Source: Photobacterium rosenbergii (GTDB taxonomy: Bacteria > Pseudomonadota > Gammaproteobacteria > Enterobacterales > Vibrionaceae). Taken from it: a stretch of 64,000 nucleotides of DNA. Position numbers and translations under genes: made by a program. The notes under the pieces are model-generated. The model was not told the DNA's origin. It worked only from the letters and a program-made list of their open reading frames with translations, and ran no database searches. The stretch covers positions 1 through 64,000 of the forward strand of contig NZ_PYMB01000014.1 in the NCBI RefSeq assembly GCF_003026455.1, in the 5' to 3' direction. How positions within the stretch are numbered: the first letter of the stretch is position 1; every line of letters begins with the position of its first letter. This document shows, in pieces, positions 29,986 through 39,907 of this stretch.

Positions 29986-30522
29986 ATGCCCCGACAGAAT
30001 TACGGAAACAGCCACACAAAGAGCGCTGGCTTTACTCTCCTTGAACTCATTATTGTTATCGTGCTGATTGGCATTATCAGCGTGACCGCTGCCTCGCGCC
30101 TGTTTGGTCGCAGCGGGTTTGATGCCGTGCTGGCCCGTGACCAAGCAATTTCCATCGCTCGCCAAATTCAGTTGGTGGGAATGAATAGCTCGGTAAATCC
30201 TGCTAACCCAAACCGTTGTCTTGCCCTTCGAATAAGCACTACTGAGTTCGGCTCAGAAAATTGTGCCAGTAATAGTCAATCCACTCACAAGCTGACTTTG
30301 GAAAATGATCTGGTCAATTTCGCCTTTTTTGATGGTGTAAACGCCCATAACTCGTCCGATATATATTTCGATATGCTCGGCCGCCCCTCAGTCATTAGCA
30401 ATCAGCAATTGCAACGTATCTGCACGGCGTCAAACTGTCAGGTAACGATTACGTCTCGCAACGGTGAACAGGCGAGTTTGTGCATTAATAGCGAGGGGTA
30501 TATCAATGACTGCTCAATTTAA
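29986..30522 (+). CDS. mshC: MSHA minor pilin MshC
   Basis: A 178-residue prepilin-like protein. The leader is about 15 residues with cleavage after SAG before FTLLELIIVIVLIG; Glu5 is present. Cys residues cluster in the C-terminal third (NRCLALR, ENCASN, RICTASNC, ASLCINSEG). It would be a minor pilin of the tip or initiation complex. Its last bases overlap mshD by 17. Confidence 0.9.
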   Translation: MPRQNYGNSHTKSAGFTLLELIIVIVLIGIISVTAASRLFGRSGFDAVLARDQAISIARQIQLVGMNSSVNPANPNRCLALRISTTEFGSENCASNSQSTHKLTLENDLVNFAFFDGVNAHNSSDIYFDMLGRPSVISNQQLQRICTASNCQVTITSRNGEQASLCINSEGYINDCSI

Positions 30523-31201
30523 CCTCCCCGCTCGTCAAAGGGGCTTTACCCTGATTGAAGGTATTATCACCATCGTGATCTTGGGGATTGCCATGGTGAC
30601 CCTGACCAGCTTCTTGTTCCCCCAAGTTGAGCGCTCTGCAGCGCCTTATTACCAGGCCCGTGCTGCGGCGATTGGCAATGCCTTCCTCAACGAAATTCTC
30701 TCTCGCAAATTCGATGAAAACTCAGACCCGTTTGGTGATAGCAAGGTGCGCTGTGGTGAAACAGGCCCCGATGGCAAGACCTATGACTGCACAACGCCGG
30801 ATGGTAATGGTGTCTGGCCGTTTGATAAAGACAGTGAGTACTTCGATTACGTCATGCCGGGGAGTTCACTGCCTACAGGTAAAGGGTTGGTAGTTGCCAT
30901 TGCCAACGATGTCGATGATTTTCATGGCTGTTGGGGCGATTTATCACTTTGTTATGACCGTTACAGCCATAATCAGTTTCCTTGGCGCGGGGCGATAGAA
31001 AACCTTACCGGTGAGAAGGTGGCCGAGGCTGATACTTACCGGAATATGACCGTAAAGGTTGATGTCCGGTACGACAACAGTTTCAACACTGCGTACCCAC
31101 AAGACACACCTTTTCCCTATCAACACAAACGTATTGTGGTTGAAGTGGATACTGGCCGCCATGGCAAGTTTGATTTTGTAGCCTACCGGAGTAACTACTG
31201 A
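30506..31201 (+). CDS. mshD: MSHA minor pilin MshD
   Basis: A 231-residue prepilin-like protein with cleavage after QRG before FTLIEGIITIVILG. The start is ATG 30506, with GAGGGG about 8 bases upstream, although the frame is open further back. The stop (TGA) overlaps the mshO ATG by one base. Member of the minor-pilin set C-D-O-P that likely primes pilus assembly. Confidence 0.9.
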   Translation: MTAQFNLPARQRGFTLIEGIITIVILGIAMVTLTSFLFPQVERSAAPYYQARAAAIGNAFLNEILSRKFDENSDPFGDSKVRCGETGPDGKTYDCTTPDGNGVWPFDKDSEYFDYVMPGSSLPTGKGLVVAIANDVDDFHGCWGDLSLCYDRYSHNQFPWRGAIENLTGEKVAEADTYRNMTVKVDVRYDNSFNTAYPQDTPFPYQHKRIVVEVDTGRHGKFDFVAYRSNY

Positions 31202-31947
31202 TGGCTAGGTTTAACTCAAAAAAAGCCAGCATAGGCTTCACGCTGATGGAGATGGTCATCAGCTTGGTGATCCTCGGTATTATTGCGCTGGCGATAGGCA
31301 GTTACCTTCAGTTAGGCGCTGAAGGTTATGTCAGCACCGTCAGTCGTGACCGTGTCCAGTCTCAGGCACGTTTTACCCTTGAAAAAATGACCCGAGAAAT
31401 TCGCCATGCTGCGCCAAATAGCCTAGCTACAACGGGGAGTTGTATCAGCTTTTATCCAATCCATTTAGCTGGCTTTACCCTTGGTGATGCCCGAACAACC
31501 AATGTTGAGTTAGTGCCTACTATCGGTGATGAGCTCGATTGGCAGGCAATTACCAGTAATAACAAATTGGCGCTTGCTGTTGGTCTGGGTAATTCAGCTG
31601 AATATGCCGCGAAGCCTTTTAAAATCAACCGAGTTACTGCCGGACCTGATGGTAATAATACAGTATTGGTGAATGTTTCAGCCCCACTTGAAAACCGCTC
31701 CCCAGCCAATCGTGCCTACGCATACGGTCAACCGGTATCTTTCTGCTTGGAGGCAAATGTACTCAGACGTAATTCAGGTAACAGCAGCGCAGTCATTGCC
31801 GAGCAGGTCTTAAGCTTTGATGTTGCCGTTAATGGCAAAGGGTTGGAAAACAATAGCATGGTGCACCTTGGTTTGATTTTTCAAGATAGCCGGACGGGTG
31901 AGAACTTTAGCTACGAACATACAGTGCAGGTGATCAATGTTTTATAG
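31201..31947 (+). CDS. mshO: MSHA minor pilin MshO
   Basis: A 248-residue prepilin-like protein; cleavage after KASIG before FTLMEMVISLVILG, with Glu5. It resembles PilW/GspJ-type minor pilins in length and position. It overlaps mshD by one base and mshP by 11 bases. Confidence 0.9.
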   Translation: MARFNSKKASIGFTLMEMVISLVILGIIALAIGSYLQLGAEGYVSTVSRDRVQSQARFTLEKMTREIRHAAPNSLATTGSCISFYPIHLAGFTLGDARTTNVELVPTIGDELDWQAITSNNKLALAVGLGNSAEYAAKPFKINRVTAGPDGNNTVLVNVSAPLENRSPANRAYAYGQPVSFCLEANVLRRNSGNSSAVIAEQVLSFDVAVNGKGLENNSMVHLGLIFQDSRTGENFSYEHTVQVINVL

Positions 31948-32374
31948 CAGGCAGCGAGGCAGCGCATTAGTGGTGTCGCTATTTATTATCACCGTTATGG
32001 GGGCCTTTGCCGCCGCCATGATCCGGATTGATTGGTCCGGGCAGGACACCACTGCCCGCGAGGTATTCTCTACCCGTGCTTGGTATGCGGCCCACTCCGG
32101 TAACGAAATTGTTTTAAGTAAATTGTTTCCGCTTGGGCAGACGGAATCCGACCCGGATGTCTGTCTCGAGTACAAAGATGGGAAAGCCCTGAACGCCAAT
32201 TTGTTTTCTTGTCAAACATTGGTCGTGACGTGCTCTAGGACCAGCTATCAAGATAGCGGGTCAGAGGCATTCAAATACCATATAGAAAGTACCGCAACTT
32301 GCGGTGCTGGGCAGTTTTCAACGACCCGTACCCAAGAAGTGTGGGCGAAGGATTTAGAGGTTGCGTTACCATGA
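31937..32374 (+). CDS. mshP: MSHA minor pilin-like protein MshP
   Basis: A 145-residue protein with a short basic N-terminus (FYSRQRG) and a hydrophobic helix (SALVVSLFIITVMGAFAAAMI). It lacks the Gly-Phe-Thr-Leu-x-Glu cleavage motif, like PilX/GspK-type members. That suggests it caps or initiates the pilus rather than joining the shaft. It overlaps mshQ by ATGA. Confidence 0.87.
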   Translation: MFYSRQRGSALVVSLFIITVMGAFAAAMIRIDWSGQDTTAREVFSTRAWYAAHSGNEIVLSKLFPLGQTESDPDVCLEYKDGKALNANLFSCQTLVVTCSRTSYQDSGSEAFKYHIESTATCGAGQFSTTRTQEVWAKDLEVALP

Positions 32375-35300
32375 GAGCCATTAAACTCTGCCTTTGGCTA
32401 TTGATGCTGGCAATAGCTATGCCTGCATCTGCTTTAGAATTTCGCTTTGGGGAGTACCAGTTATCTGAACAAGGGATAGCCCATTGTATTGGCTCTGGGG
32501 CAGCAAAAAGTTGTGAAATTACATTCGATCAGCCATTTACGACTACACCTTTAGTATTTTTGATGCCGACGATTGAAGAAGGTGTTGGTCGTGATGCGCC
32601 ATCTACCTTGCGCCTTATAAATGTGACGAAAACGGGGGCTACGTTTCGTCAGTATATTGCTCCCATGAGAGATGGTATTGAGCTTAAGTCAATTGGACAG
32701 AAGTGTTTCCCGAATACTAAGCATGAATACTGTCTAGAGACTGTGCCGATGGACAAAGTGCGTTATTTTGCCATTGAGCCTGGGACCTTGAATTTTGGTG
32801 AGAAAGGACGGATACAAGCGGGGACTGTTGAGGTTAGCCGATATTTAGTAGGAGGTAATGGCGTCAACAATAACAACCTTCAGACTGTCTCATCACCGGT
32901 AAATTATAATGCTGCATTTAATAATCCAGGGGTGTTGCTGAGTCTACAAGGAAATGGTGATAAAGACTTAGGTTCTCAGCAGCGCTGGGTAACACCTGTG
33001 GTTACAGCAGTACAGCGTGACTTAGACCGGATGTTTGTTGCCTTGGATCGTTCGGAATTAGTAAAAAGGGGGCATTATCTAGGTAGTGCACAAAAAGTCG
33101 CGTACATCATTGCTGAGGGGCGGGGTAGCTACAAAGGGCTCCAATTTGCGATGGGGGCAGGGGCAACACTAAATACCTTGGTCAATGGTTTAAAGAAGTT
33201 TGATCAAGTGACTGAACCGACGTTACGGCAGTGTGCAGCGACAGTCCCGGTTCCTTCCGGTTTTTCTAATGAACCATTTATTATTGCTTCAAAAAACTCA
33301 CGTAAAGGTAACAATGGCGGGTGGATCCGCTTATGCAGGCTGGAGTCATCGGGAAACAATAGCTATAAAGTCAGCTTTGTTAATGATGAAGATCTTAATG
33401 AAAAAAACATTAATAGCGTTGAGCGAAAGCACCTAAGCGAAAACATTGGCTTTATGGCTTTTCAGCGAAAAGTCAGTGAGCAAACTTGTGATGTATTTCC
33501 TGGCCCGGCTCAGACATGGACTTCACATAATAGTTATAAGGCAAAATTGAGTGAAAAAGCGTTAATCAAGGGGACATATAAACAAAATGGTTATCGCTAT
33601 CTGTATTTTCACACGTCATCAAATGGACGTCAGGCATGTGATGGAGAAAATTGTCAGTTTCCTGGCTATAACCAGCCAGACCTTTGGGCAAAAGAACTTG
33701 ATCTTGGTGACTTCCTTAATAGCTCATCCCATATTAATTCTAATGGTTCAAATAACACTCTCAATGAATATCAAAATTTCCACCTGAGTAAGAAAACTGT
33801 AACTTTGCGAGGTGGAGCTGGAGAGAAAATTAATCATCTACAACTAGATCACGGTTCGACGCTGTATCTTGATAGTGGTACCTATTGGTTCGAAAAGCTA
33901 ATCCTTACGGGGGGGAGTCAGATCATTACGCAAGGTAATGTGACTATCCACTCTAAAATAATTGATTTATCGACCTCTTCAACGATTAAGCCTGAAAATG
34001 GTGTTCCTGATTCTCTGCAAATTTATGCTCACATGGGGGGCGGGAACTTCAACACACCTAATGTGAATCTGAGTCAAGGGAGCTCAATTGTTGGTTTAGT
34101 CTACTCCGAAAGTAAAGTGAGTATTGCTGGTGGTGAATGTTCATCAGAGGCTAATTGTGACGTGACCTCCATTACCGGGGCTGTTACTGCGGCGAGATTA
34201 GATATGAACAGCAATTGGAATGTGCCAAGTGCTGTTATTAACGGTAAAAGTTCCTGTTTTGACACCACACCAGACTTCACCTTAGATATTAGCCCTAAGT
34301 GGCAACAGAACATGCTCTGTGAAAGTCAGGAAGTGTTGTTTAGCCTTGAACCAGATGATGGTGGGGGGGAAACCTTTGCTGGGGATATTACAGTCAGTAT
34401 CACTGCAAAATCCGGACAAGCGGCTGCTGGGGTTTGGTCGACTTCTAAGTTGGAAGGGGGTAATTACGGTCAGCGATTTAGCGACGGGGTGCCTTTTACG
34501 GTACCTGTGGGTGCTTTTGATAATAATCAAAAAAGAATTTGGCTTAAGAGTGATTACCTTGGTGAGCTAGAGTTAACTGCAACCATTGAGGGGATAAGCG
34601 GTAGCGCTCCGGTAGGACGGTACCAATTTTTACCTGGTGGTTTTGTCATAACTCCTAACCCTGTGCAATTAGTCGCGGGCAAACCGGCGACACTTACAGT
34701 GAAGGCGATGGCCTGTAATAGTGGTGACTCGGTGATCAGTGAGTACACCGGTCGAAAGACACTTAATATTAAGACCGAATATGGTAAACCGACAAGCAGC
34801 AATAGTCGTGCAGATAAAGTCATGTTGCAAAATACAGCGGGTAGTGACAAGACGACATGGCAAGGCGCTCAAGGTCAGTTTACTTTTAGCAATGGTGTCG
34901 CCAGCAATATCCCGGTCAAATATGACGATGCAGGTGAGATGACACTGACTTTGTCTGATCCCAAGTGTACCAAAGACAACTGTGACCTGAATGCTATTGG
35001 CGGTCAGTCTTCACAAAGCAAGTCGTTGCCAGCGGACTGGCAAGGGTTAACTGGAACGGCCTTGATTAAAAGTCGTCCCTACACTTTTGCTTTGTGTCAG
35101 TCAGGTACTCCGAATATTGAACAGGCGAGTGGTGATGCCAATAGTGGGAATGGTTTTATTGCCGCAGGTGAAATTTTCCATACCCTATTGAGGCCCGTTG
35201 TTTGGAAGCAGGGCGACAGTGTAGCTGAATCTGGTGCACAACCTGCGATAGATAGCAGCACAATGTGTAGTAACCGCCTGATCACTGAAAACTTCTATAA

Positions 35301-36675
35301 GTCTCAGGCCCCTGCGGCACTAGTGGAACTGAGTCATCAGTTACAGACACCTAATGATCAGCAGGCCGTTGCGGGGACGCTCTTTGGTGGCTCCGCAAAG
35401 ACGAATATCCAGCTAAAAACACAGCCATATGCCTTACAGTGGGATGAAGTGGGCAGCATCCGTCTAACTGCTGATACGCAAAATAGCTATCTAGGTATGG
35501 ATATTAATTCAGGCTATCGGGATGTTGGTCGTTTTTATCCTAAGTACCTCAAACTTATCCGTGATGATTTGCAATATCCTGAAAGGCAGGGATATTTCTC
35601 TTACTTGGATCAGCCGTTTACCTTCGGCTTTTCTGTTGGGGCGTTTGCTGAAAGTGGTCATGGAACAGCGGGTAATGCCGTGAAAAATTATTGGTTGTTC
35701 GAAAAAAACGTCCCTAAGCCAAAGTTAAAAGCAGGGATACAGTTTTTGGTATTGGACAGTACCAAAACCGATGAGGTTGTCGAGCGTGCTCAGCGTATAG
35801 AGCATGCCTCGCGTAAAGGTATTCCTTATATATGGTCTTGGAGTGGCGCAACGTGGGCGGCAAGTGCTGATCAGGATAAGGCGACACAAATTACAGTTAA
35901 TGAGCCTAATTTTACCTTTGTGCGTGATTACACCGAGGGCCATCGGGGTTCCCAACCACGTTTTAGCGAAAAAGATGGTCCATTCGATAGCATGAACACG
36001 CGTATGGGACTGAAGATTGTCCCTGCTAGCGATCCAATTGATTGGGCTTATCTGAACTTGAATGATGATGTGGTACTGGAAGAGAGCGCTAAGCGGGAGT
36101 CGATCCAAATTTGGCGTAGTCATCCTGATATCCGCTATGGCCGTATGGCGCTGGACGATGTCTCCGGGCGCTTTGACAGTGAACTGTCTATACCGCTCCG
36201 GGTCGAATACTGGGATGGGTTGGACTTTGTGACTAACAAGCAGGACAGTGTCGCTGCATTTGATGGCGACTTGTCGTGCAAACAAATTCTTTCCCAATCT
36301 GACACTACCGTGACAAGCACCTCGTACACTCGCGGGTCAGGAAATGTAAAATCAGGGGCCACTCGTTCCGGCGAGTTTGTTGCGGTACCGACCGAAGTGA
36401 AGGATAAAGACGGTAATTCACTGATTTATCGTGAACAGGTGCGTTTTTGGCAGAAGGTTATCGGCGATAGTCCTATGGCGATAGTCAAAGAGCCGGAAAT
36501 TACTTGTGGAGCCGGTCCTTCAAGCGGCCATGACAATTATCAGCCATGGTTAACCTTCGATTGGCGTGGAAAAGGCGACGAGAGCCCACACTCGACAGTG
36601 ACCTTAGGTGCCTACCGAGGTAACGATCGTGTGCTTTACCGCGGTGAAAAGGGCATTAATACAATGCTCGATTAA
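32371..36675 (+). CDS. mshQ: MSHA-associated giant protein MshQ
   Basis: A 1434-residue secreted protein with a signal peptide ending at PASA (about residue 21). The N-terminal part (about 22-375) has two stretches resembling H-type-lectin-like beta-sandwich units (FDQPFTTTPLVFLMPT; VKFFAIEPG-type strands). A middle region near 490-650 is rich in beta strands (KINHLQLDHGSTLYLDSGTY). The C-terminal 700 residues resemble the DUF6701-type region of MshQ, ending YRGNDRVLYRGEK. It has many paired Cys. The start at ATG 32371 overlaps the mshP stop. A role as pilus-tip adhesin is inferred from size and position in the minor-pilin cluster. Confidence 0.85.
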   Translation: MRAIKLCLWLLMLAIAMPASALEFRFGEYQLSEQGIAHCIGSGAAKSCEITFDQPFTTTPLVFLMPTIEEGVGRDAPSTLRLINVTKTGATFRQYIAPMRDGIELKSIGQKCFPNTKHEYCLETVPMDKVRYFAIEPGTLNFGEKGRIQAGTVEVSRYLVGGNGVNNNNLQTVSSPVNYNAAFNNPGVLLSLQGNGDKDLGSQQRWVTPVVTAVQRDLDRMFVALDRSELVKRGHYLGSAQKVAYIIAEGRGSYKGLQFAMGAGATLNTLVNGLKKFDQVTEPTLRQCAATVPVPSGFSNEPFIIASKNSRKGNNGGWIRLCRLESSGNNSYKVSFVNDEDLNEKNINSVERKHLSENIGFMAFQRKVSEQTCDVFPGPAQTWTSHNSYKAKLSEKALIKGTYKQNGYRYLYFHTSSNGRQACDGENCQFPGYNQPDLWAKELDLGDFLNSSSHINSNGSNNTLNEYQNFHLSKKTVTLRGGAGEKINHLQLDHGSTLYLDSGTYWFEKLILTGGSQIITQGNVTIHSKIIDLSTSSTIKPENGVPDSLQIYAHMGGGNFNTPNVNLSQGSSIVGLVYSESKVSIAGGECSSEANCDVTSITGAVTAARLDMNSNWNVPSAVINGKSSCFDTTPDFTLDISPKWQQNMLCESQEVLFSLEPDDGGGETFAGDITVSITAKSGQAAAGVWSTSKLEGGNYGQRFSDGVPFTVPVGAFDNNQKRIWLKSDYLGELELTATIEGISGSAPVGRYQFLPGGFVITPNPVQLVAGKPATLTVKAMACNSGDSVISEYTGRKTLNIKTEYGKPTSSNSRADKVMLQNTAGSDKTTWQGAQGQFTFSNGVASNIPVKYDDAGEMTLTLSDPKCTKDNCDLNAIGGQSSQSKSLPADWQGLTGTALIKSRPYTFALCQSGTPNIEQASGDANSGNGFIAAGEIFHTLLRPVVWKQGDSVAESGAQPAIDSSTMCSNRLITENFYKSQAPAALVELSHQLQTPNDQQAVAGTLFGGSAKTNIQLKTQPYALQWDEVGSIRLTADTQNSYLGMDINSGYRDVGRFYPKYLKLIRDDLQYPERQGYFSYLDQPFTFGFSVGAFAESGHGTAGNAVKNYWLFEKNVPKPKLKAGIQFLVLDSTKTDEVVERAQRIEHASRKGIPYIWSWSGATWAASADQDKATQITVNEPNFTFVRDYTEGHRGSQPRFSEKDGPFDSMNTRMGLKIVPASDPIDWAYLNLNDDVVLEESAKRESIQIWRSHPDIRYGRMALDDVSGRFDSELSIPLRVEYWDGLDFVTNKQDSVAAFDGDLSCKQILSQSDTTVTSTSYTRGSGNVKSGATRSGEFVAVPTEVKDKDGNSLIYREQVRFWQKVIGDSPMAIVKEPEITCGAGPSSGHDNYQPWLTFDWRGKGDESPHSTVTLGAYRGNDRVLYRGEKGINTMLD

Positions 36676-36781
36676 ATAAAATGCCGATCTGTGGCAGGTT
36701 TGACAATCCTTACCTTGTCTCGATCCGCACCCCTTGATACATTTAGCGCAATTTAACGAATTTGTGAGCTTGCAGGATTAG

Positions 36782-37833
<1,052 letters not shown>

Positions 37834-37834
<1 letters not shown>

Positions 37835-37849
37835 TGCCCGTTCGGGCAT
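37834..37849 (+). promoter_or_regulatory. hairpin between mreB and mreC
   Basis: ATGCCC / GGGCAT with loop GTTC, beginning at the last base of the mreB stop, without a T run. It may stabilise mreB mRNA or lower mreC/D expression. Confidence 0.5.
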
Positions 37850-37874
37850 GTCGACAAACAGGTTATAGCGTTAC

Positions 37875-38735
37875 ATGAAACCTATCTTTGGCAGGGGGCC
37901 TTCCCTGCAACTGCGCCTGTTTCTAGCCATTTTACTGTCGGTTGGCCTTATGCTGGCCGACAGTCGTCTTGACGCCTTTGCCAACGTCCGTTACCTGCTC
38001 AACTCGGCCATTTCCCCGTTGCAATATGCAGCTAACCTGCCCCGTGATCTATTGGGTGGTGTTTCCGGACAGTTCAGTTCACACCGGCGTCTACTGGCAG
38101 AAAACAAAGCCCTGCAACGCGATCTGCTGGTTCAGCAGAGCGATGTCCTGTTGCTGGAGCAGCTAAAACAAGAAAACCAACGCCTGCGGGAACTGCTGGG
38201 CTCACCATTTGTTCGTGATGAGAAAAAGCTCATTGCCGAGGTGATGGCGGTGGATTCTGATCCGTATAGCCATCAGGTGATGATCGACAAAGGCCGGGTA
38301 GACGGTGTCTACGAGGGCCAACCGGTGATCAACGAGAAGGGGATTGTCGGCCAGGTTGCCTATGTCGGTGCCCATAACAGCCGGGTGTTGCTACTGATTG
38401 ACCCAACCCATGCGATCCCCGTTCAGGTGGTCCGTAATGATATTCGCGTCATTGCCTCGGGCAGTGGCCAGATCGACCAGATCCAGCTCGAACACGTGCC
38501 TAGCAGTACCGACATTGAGGTAGGTGATTTGCTGGTGAGCTCAGGCTTGGGTGGTCGCTATCCTGAAGGGTATCCGGTCGGTAACGTCACTGAGTTTTCG
38601 TTCGATAACAAACGCCCGTTTGCCCAAATCAAAGCAAAGCCGACAGTGCAGTTTGATCGTCTGCGTTACCTTTTGCTGGTATGGCCGACTCCGCGTGAAA
38701 CCTTGACTGAGGGAGAGTTCAACAGTGGCGAATAG
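37875..38735 (+). CDS. mreC: rod shape-determining protein MreC
   Basis: A 286-residue bitopic inner-membrane protein. A membrane helix at about 14-30 is followed by a coiled coil (about 65-110) and a periplasmic beta-rich domain (VIASGSGQIDQIQLEHV; LLVSSGLGGRYPEGYPVG). It links MreB to PBP2/RodA with MreD. Its end overlaps the mreD start by 11 bases. Confidence 0.97.
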   Translation: MKPIFGRGPSLQLRLFLAILLSVGLMLADSRLDAFANVRYLLNSAISPLQYAANLPRDLLGGVSGQFSSHRRLLAENKALQRDLLVQQSDVLLLEQLKQENQRLRELLGSPFVRDEKKLIAEVMAVDSDPYSHQVMIDKGRVDGVYEGQPVINEKGIVGQVAYVGAHNSRVLLLIDPTHAIPVQVVRNDIRVIASGSGQIDQIQLEHVPSSTDIEVGDLLVSSGLGGRYPEGYPVGNVTEFSFDNKRPFAQIKAKPTVQFDRLRYLLLVWPTPRETLTEGEFNSGE

Positions 38736-39213
38736 TCGCGCTAACGGCCGAATCTGGATTTGGCTGTCATTTTTGATTGCGCTGATTCTACAGGCTGCTC
38801 CTTGGCCGGGGGAGCTGGAACCTTTTCGCCCATCTTGGGTAGTATTGGTTGCCTTTTACTGGGTGCTCGCCTTGCCCCACCGAGTCAATGTCGGAACGGC
38901 GTTGGTCTTGGGCTTGCTGTGGGACCTGATGCTAGGCTCTACGCTGGGGGTGCGGGGACTGATGATGGCGGTCCTTTGCTACATCGTCGCGCTAAACTTT
39001 CAAGTATTGCGTAACCTTTCATTGTGGCAACAGGCGATGCTGGTGGCCTTGTTGACGCTCGGCGGTAAGCTGGTTGAGTTCTGGGCTGAATACCTGGTTT
39101 CGGTGATCACTTTTGACCCGGAGAGACTATGGGCTGTATTGCTTAACTTCTTGTTATGGCCGTGGTTATTCCTGCTGTTGCGACGGATGCGTCGTAAGCT
39201 CTCAATTCGTTAA
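38725..39213 (+). CDS. mreD: rod shape-determining protein MreD
   Basis: A 162-residue inner-membrane protein with about five hydrophobic helices. It starts at GTG 38725 with a GGGAGAG ribosome site inside mreC, so translation is coupled. Partner of MreC in the elongasome. Confidence 0.95.
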   Translation: MANSRANGRIWIWLSFLIALILQAAPWPGELEPFRPSWVVLVAFYWVLALPHRVNVGTALVLGLLWDLMLGSTLGVRGLMMAVLCYIVALNFQVLRNLSLWQQAMLVALLTLGGKLVEFWAEYLVSVITFDPERLWAVLLNFLLWPWLFLLLRRMRRKLSIR

Positions 39214-39223
39214 AATAGTCTCC

Positions 39224-39289
39224 CAATGGGATCCGTTCAATGCTAGGGTGTAACCAGACACATCGAACATGCTTGAATGGATCACATTG
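39224..39289. promoter_or_regulatory. imperfect inverted repeat upstream of maf
   Basis: Arms 39224-39243 and 39271-39289 match at 18 of 20 positions (CAATG-GATCC-TTCAA-GC core words), separated by 27 bases. No T run follows. It ends 20 bases before the maf start, filling the mreD-maf gap. Confidence 0.55.
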
Positions 39290-39308
39290 ATTTATCACAC
39301 AAAAGCAA

Positions 39309-39899
39309 ATGAATGATATCATGTCGACACCACAACTCTATTTGGCCTCAGGCTCGCCGCGCCGCAAAGAACTTTTGACCCAACTTGGCTACCAGTTTGA
39401 GCGGGTTGTCGTTGATGTTGAAGAGCAGCATCAGGCAGGCGAATCGCCTGCAGATTATGTCCAACGTTTGTCTGTAGACAAGGCATTGGCTGGCGTTGCG
39501 GCGGTGGAAGGCAAAGCACCGGTATTGGGTGCAGATACCATTGTGGTGTCGGGTGATCGTATCTTGGAAAAACCCAAGGATTTTGACGATGCCCGGCAAA
39601 TGCTTCGCTTGCTGTCAGGCAAGCGCCATCAGGTGATGACGGCAGTGACCGTGGCCTGTGATGAGCGTCAAGAAACACGCTTGGTAGTGACCGATGTGTG
39701 GTTCAAAACACTGTCAGATAAAGAAATAGAAGACTACTGGCAAAGTGGTGAGCCGCAGGACAAAGCAGGGAGCTACGGCATTCAGGGGATCGGCGGCAAG
39801 TTCGTCGAGCGTATCGATGGCAGTTATTATGCTGTGGTGGGGTTACCTTTGGTGGAAACCGACATCATGGTTCAAGACTTTTTAGATTTATCAATTTAG
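39309..39899 (+). CDS. maf: Maf-type nucleoside triphosphate pyrophosphatase (YhdE)
   Basis: A 196-residue cytoplasmic house-cleaning pyrophosphatase; YhdE-type Maf hydrolyse dTTP, UTP and modified pyrimidines. The N-terminal [10 protein letters not shown] loop binds phosphate and VLGADTIVV holds the catalytic Asp. ATG 39309 or ATG 39321 could be the start; neither has a clear ribosome site. It forms a unit with rng, 8 bases downstream, as in E. coli. Confidence 0.95.
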   Translation: MNDIMSTPQLYLASGSPRRKELLTQLGYQFERVVVDVEEQHQAGESPADYVQRLSVDKALAGVAAVEGKAPVLGADTIVVSGDRILEKPKDFDDARQMLRLLSGKRHQVMTAVTVACDERQETRLVVTDVWFKTLSDKEIEDYWQSGEPQDKAGSYGIQGIGGKFVERIDGSYYAVVGLPLVETDIMVQDFLDLSI

Positions 39900-39907
39900 A
39901 GGCAACC

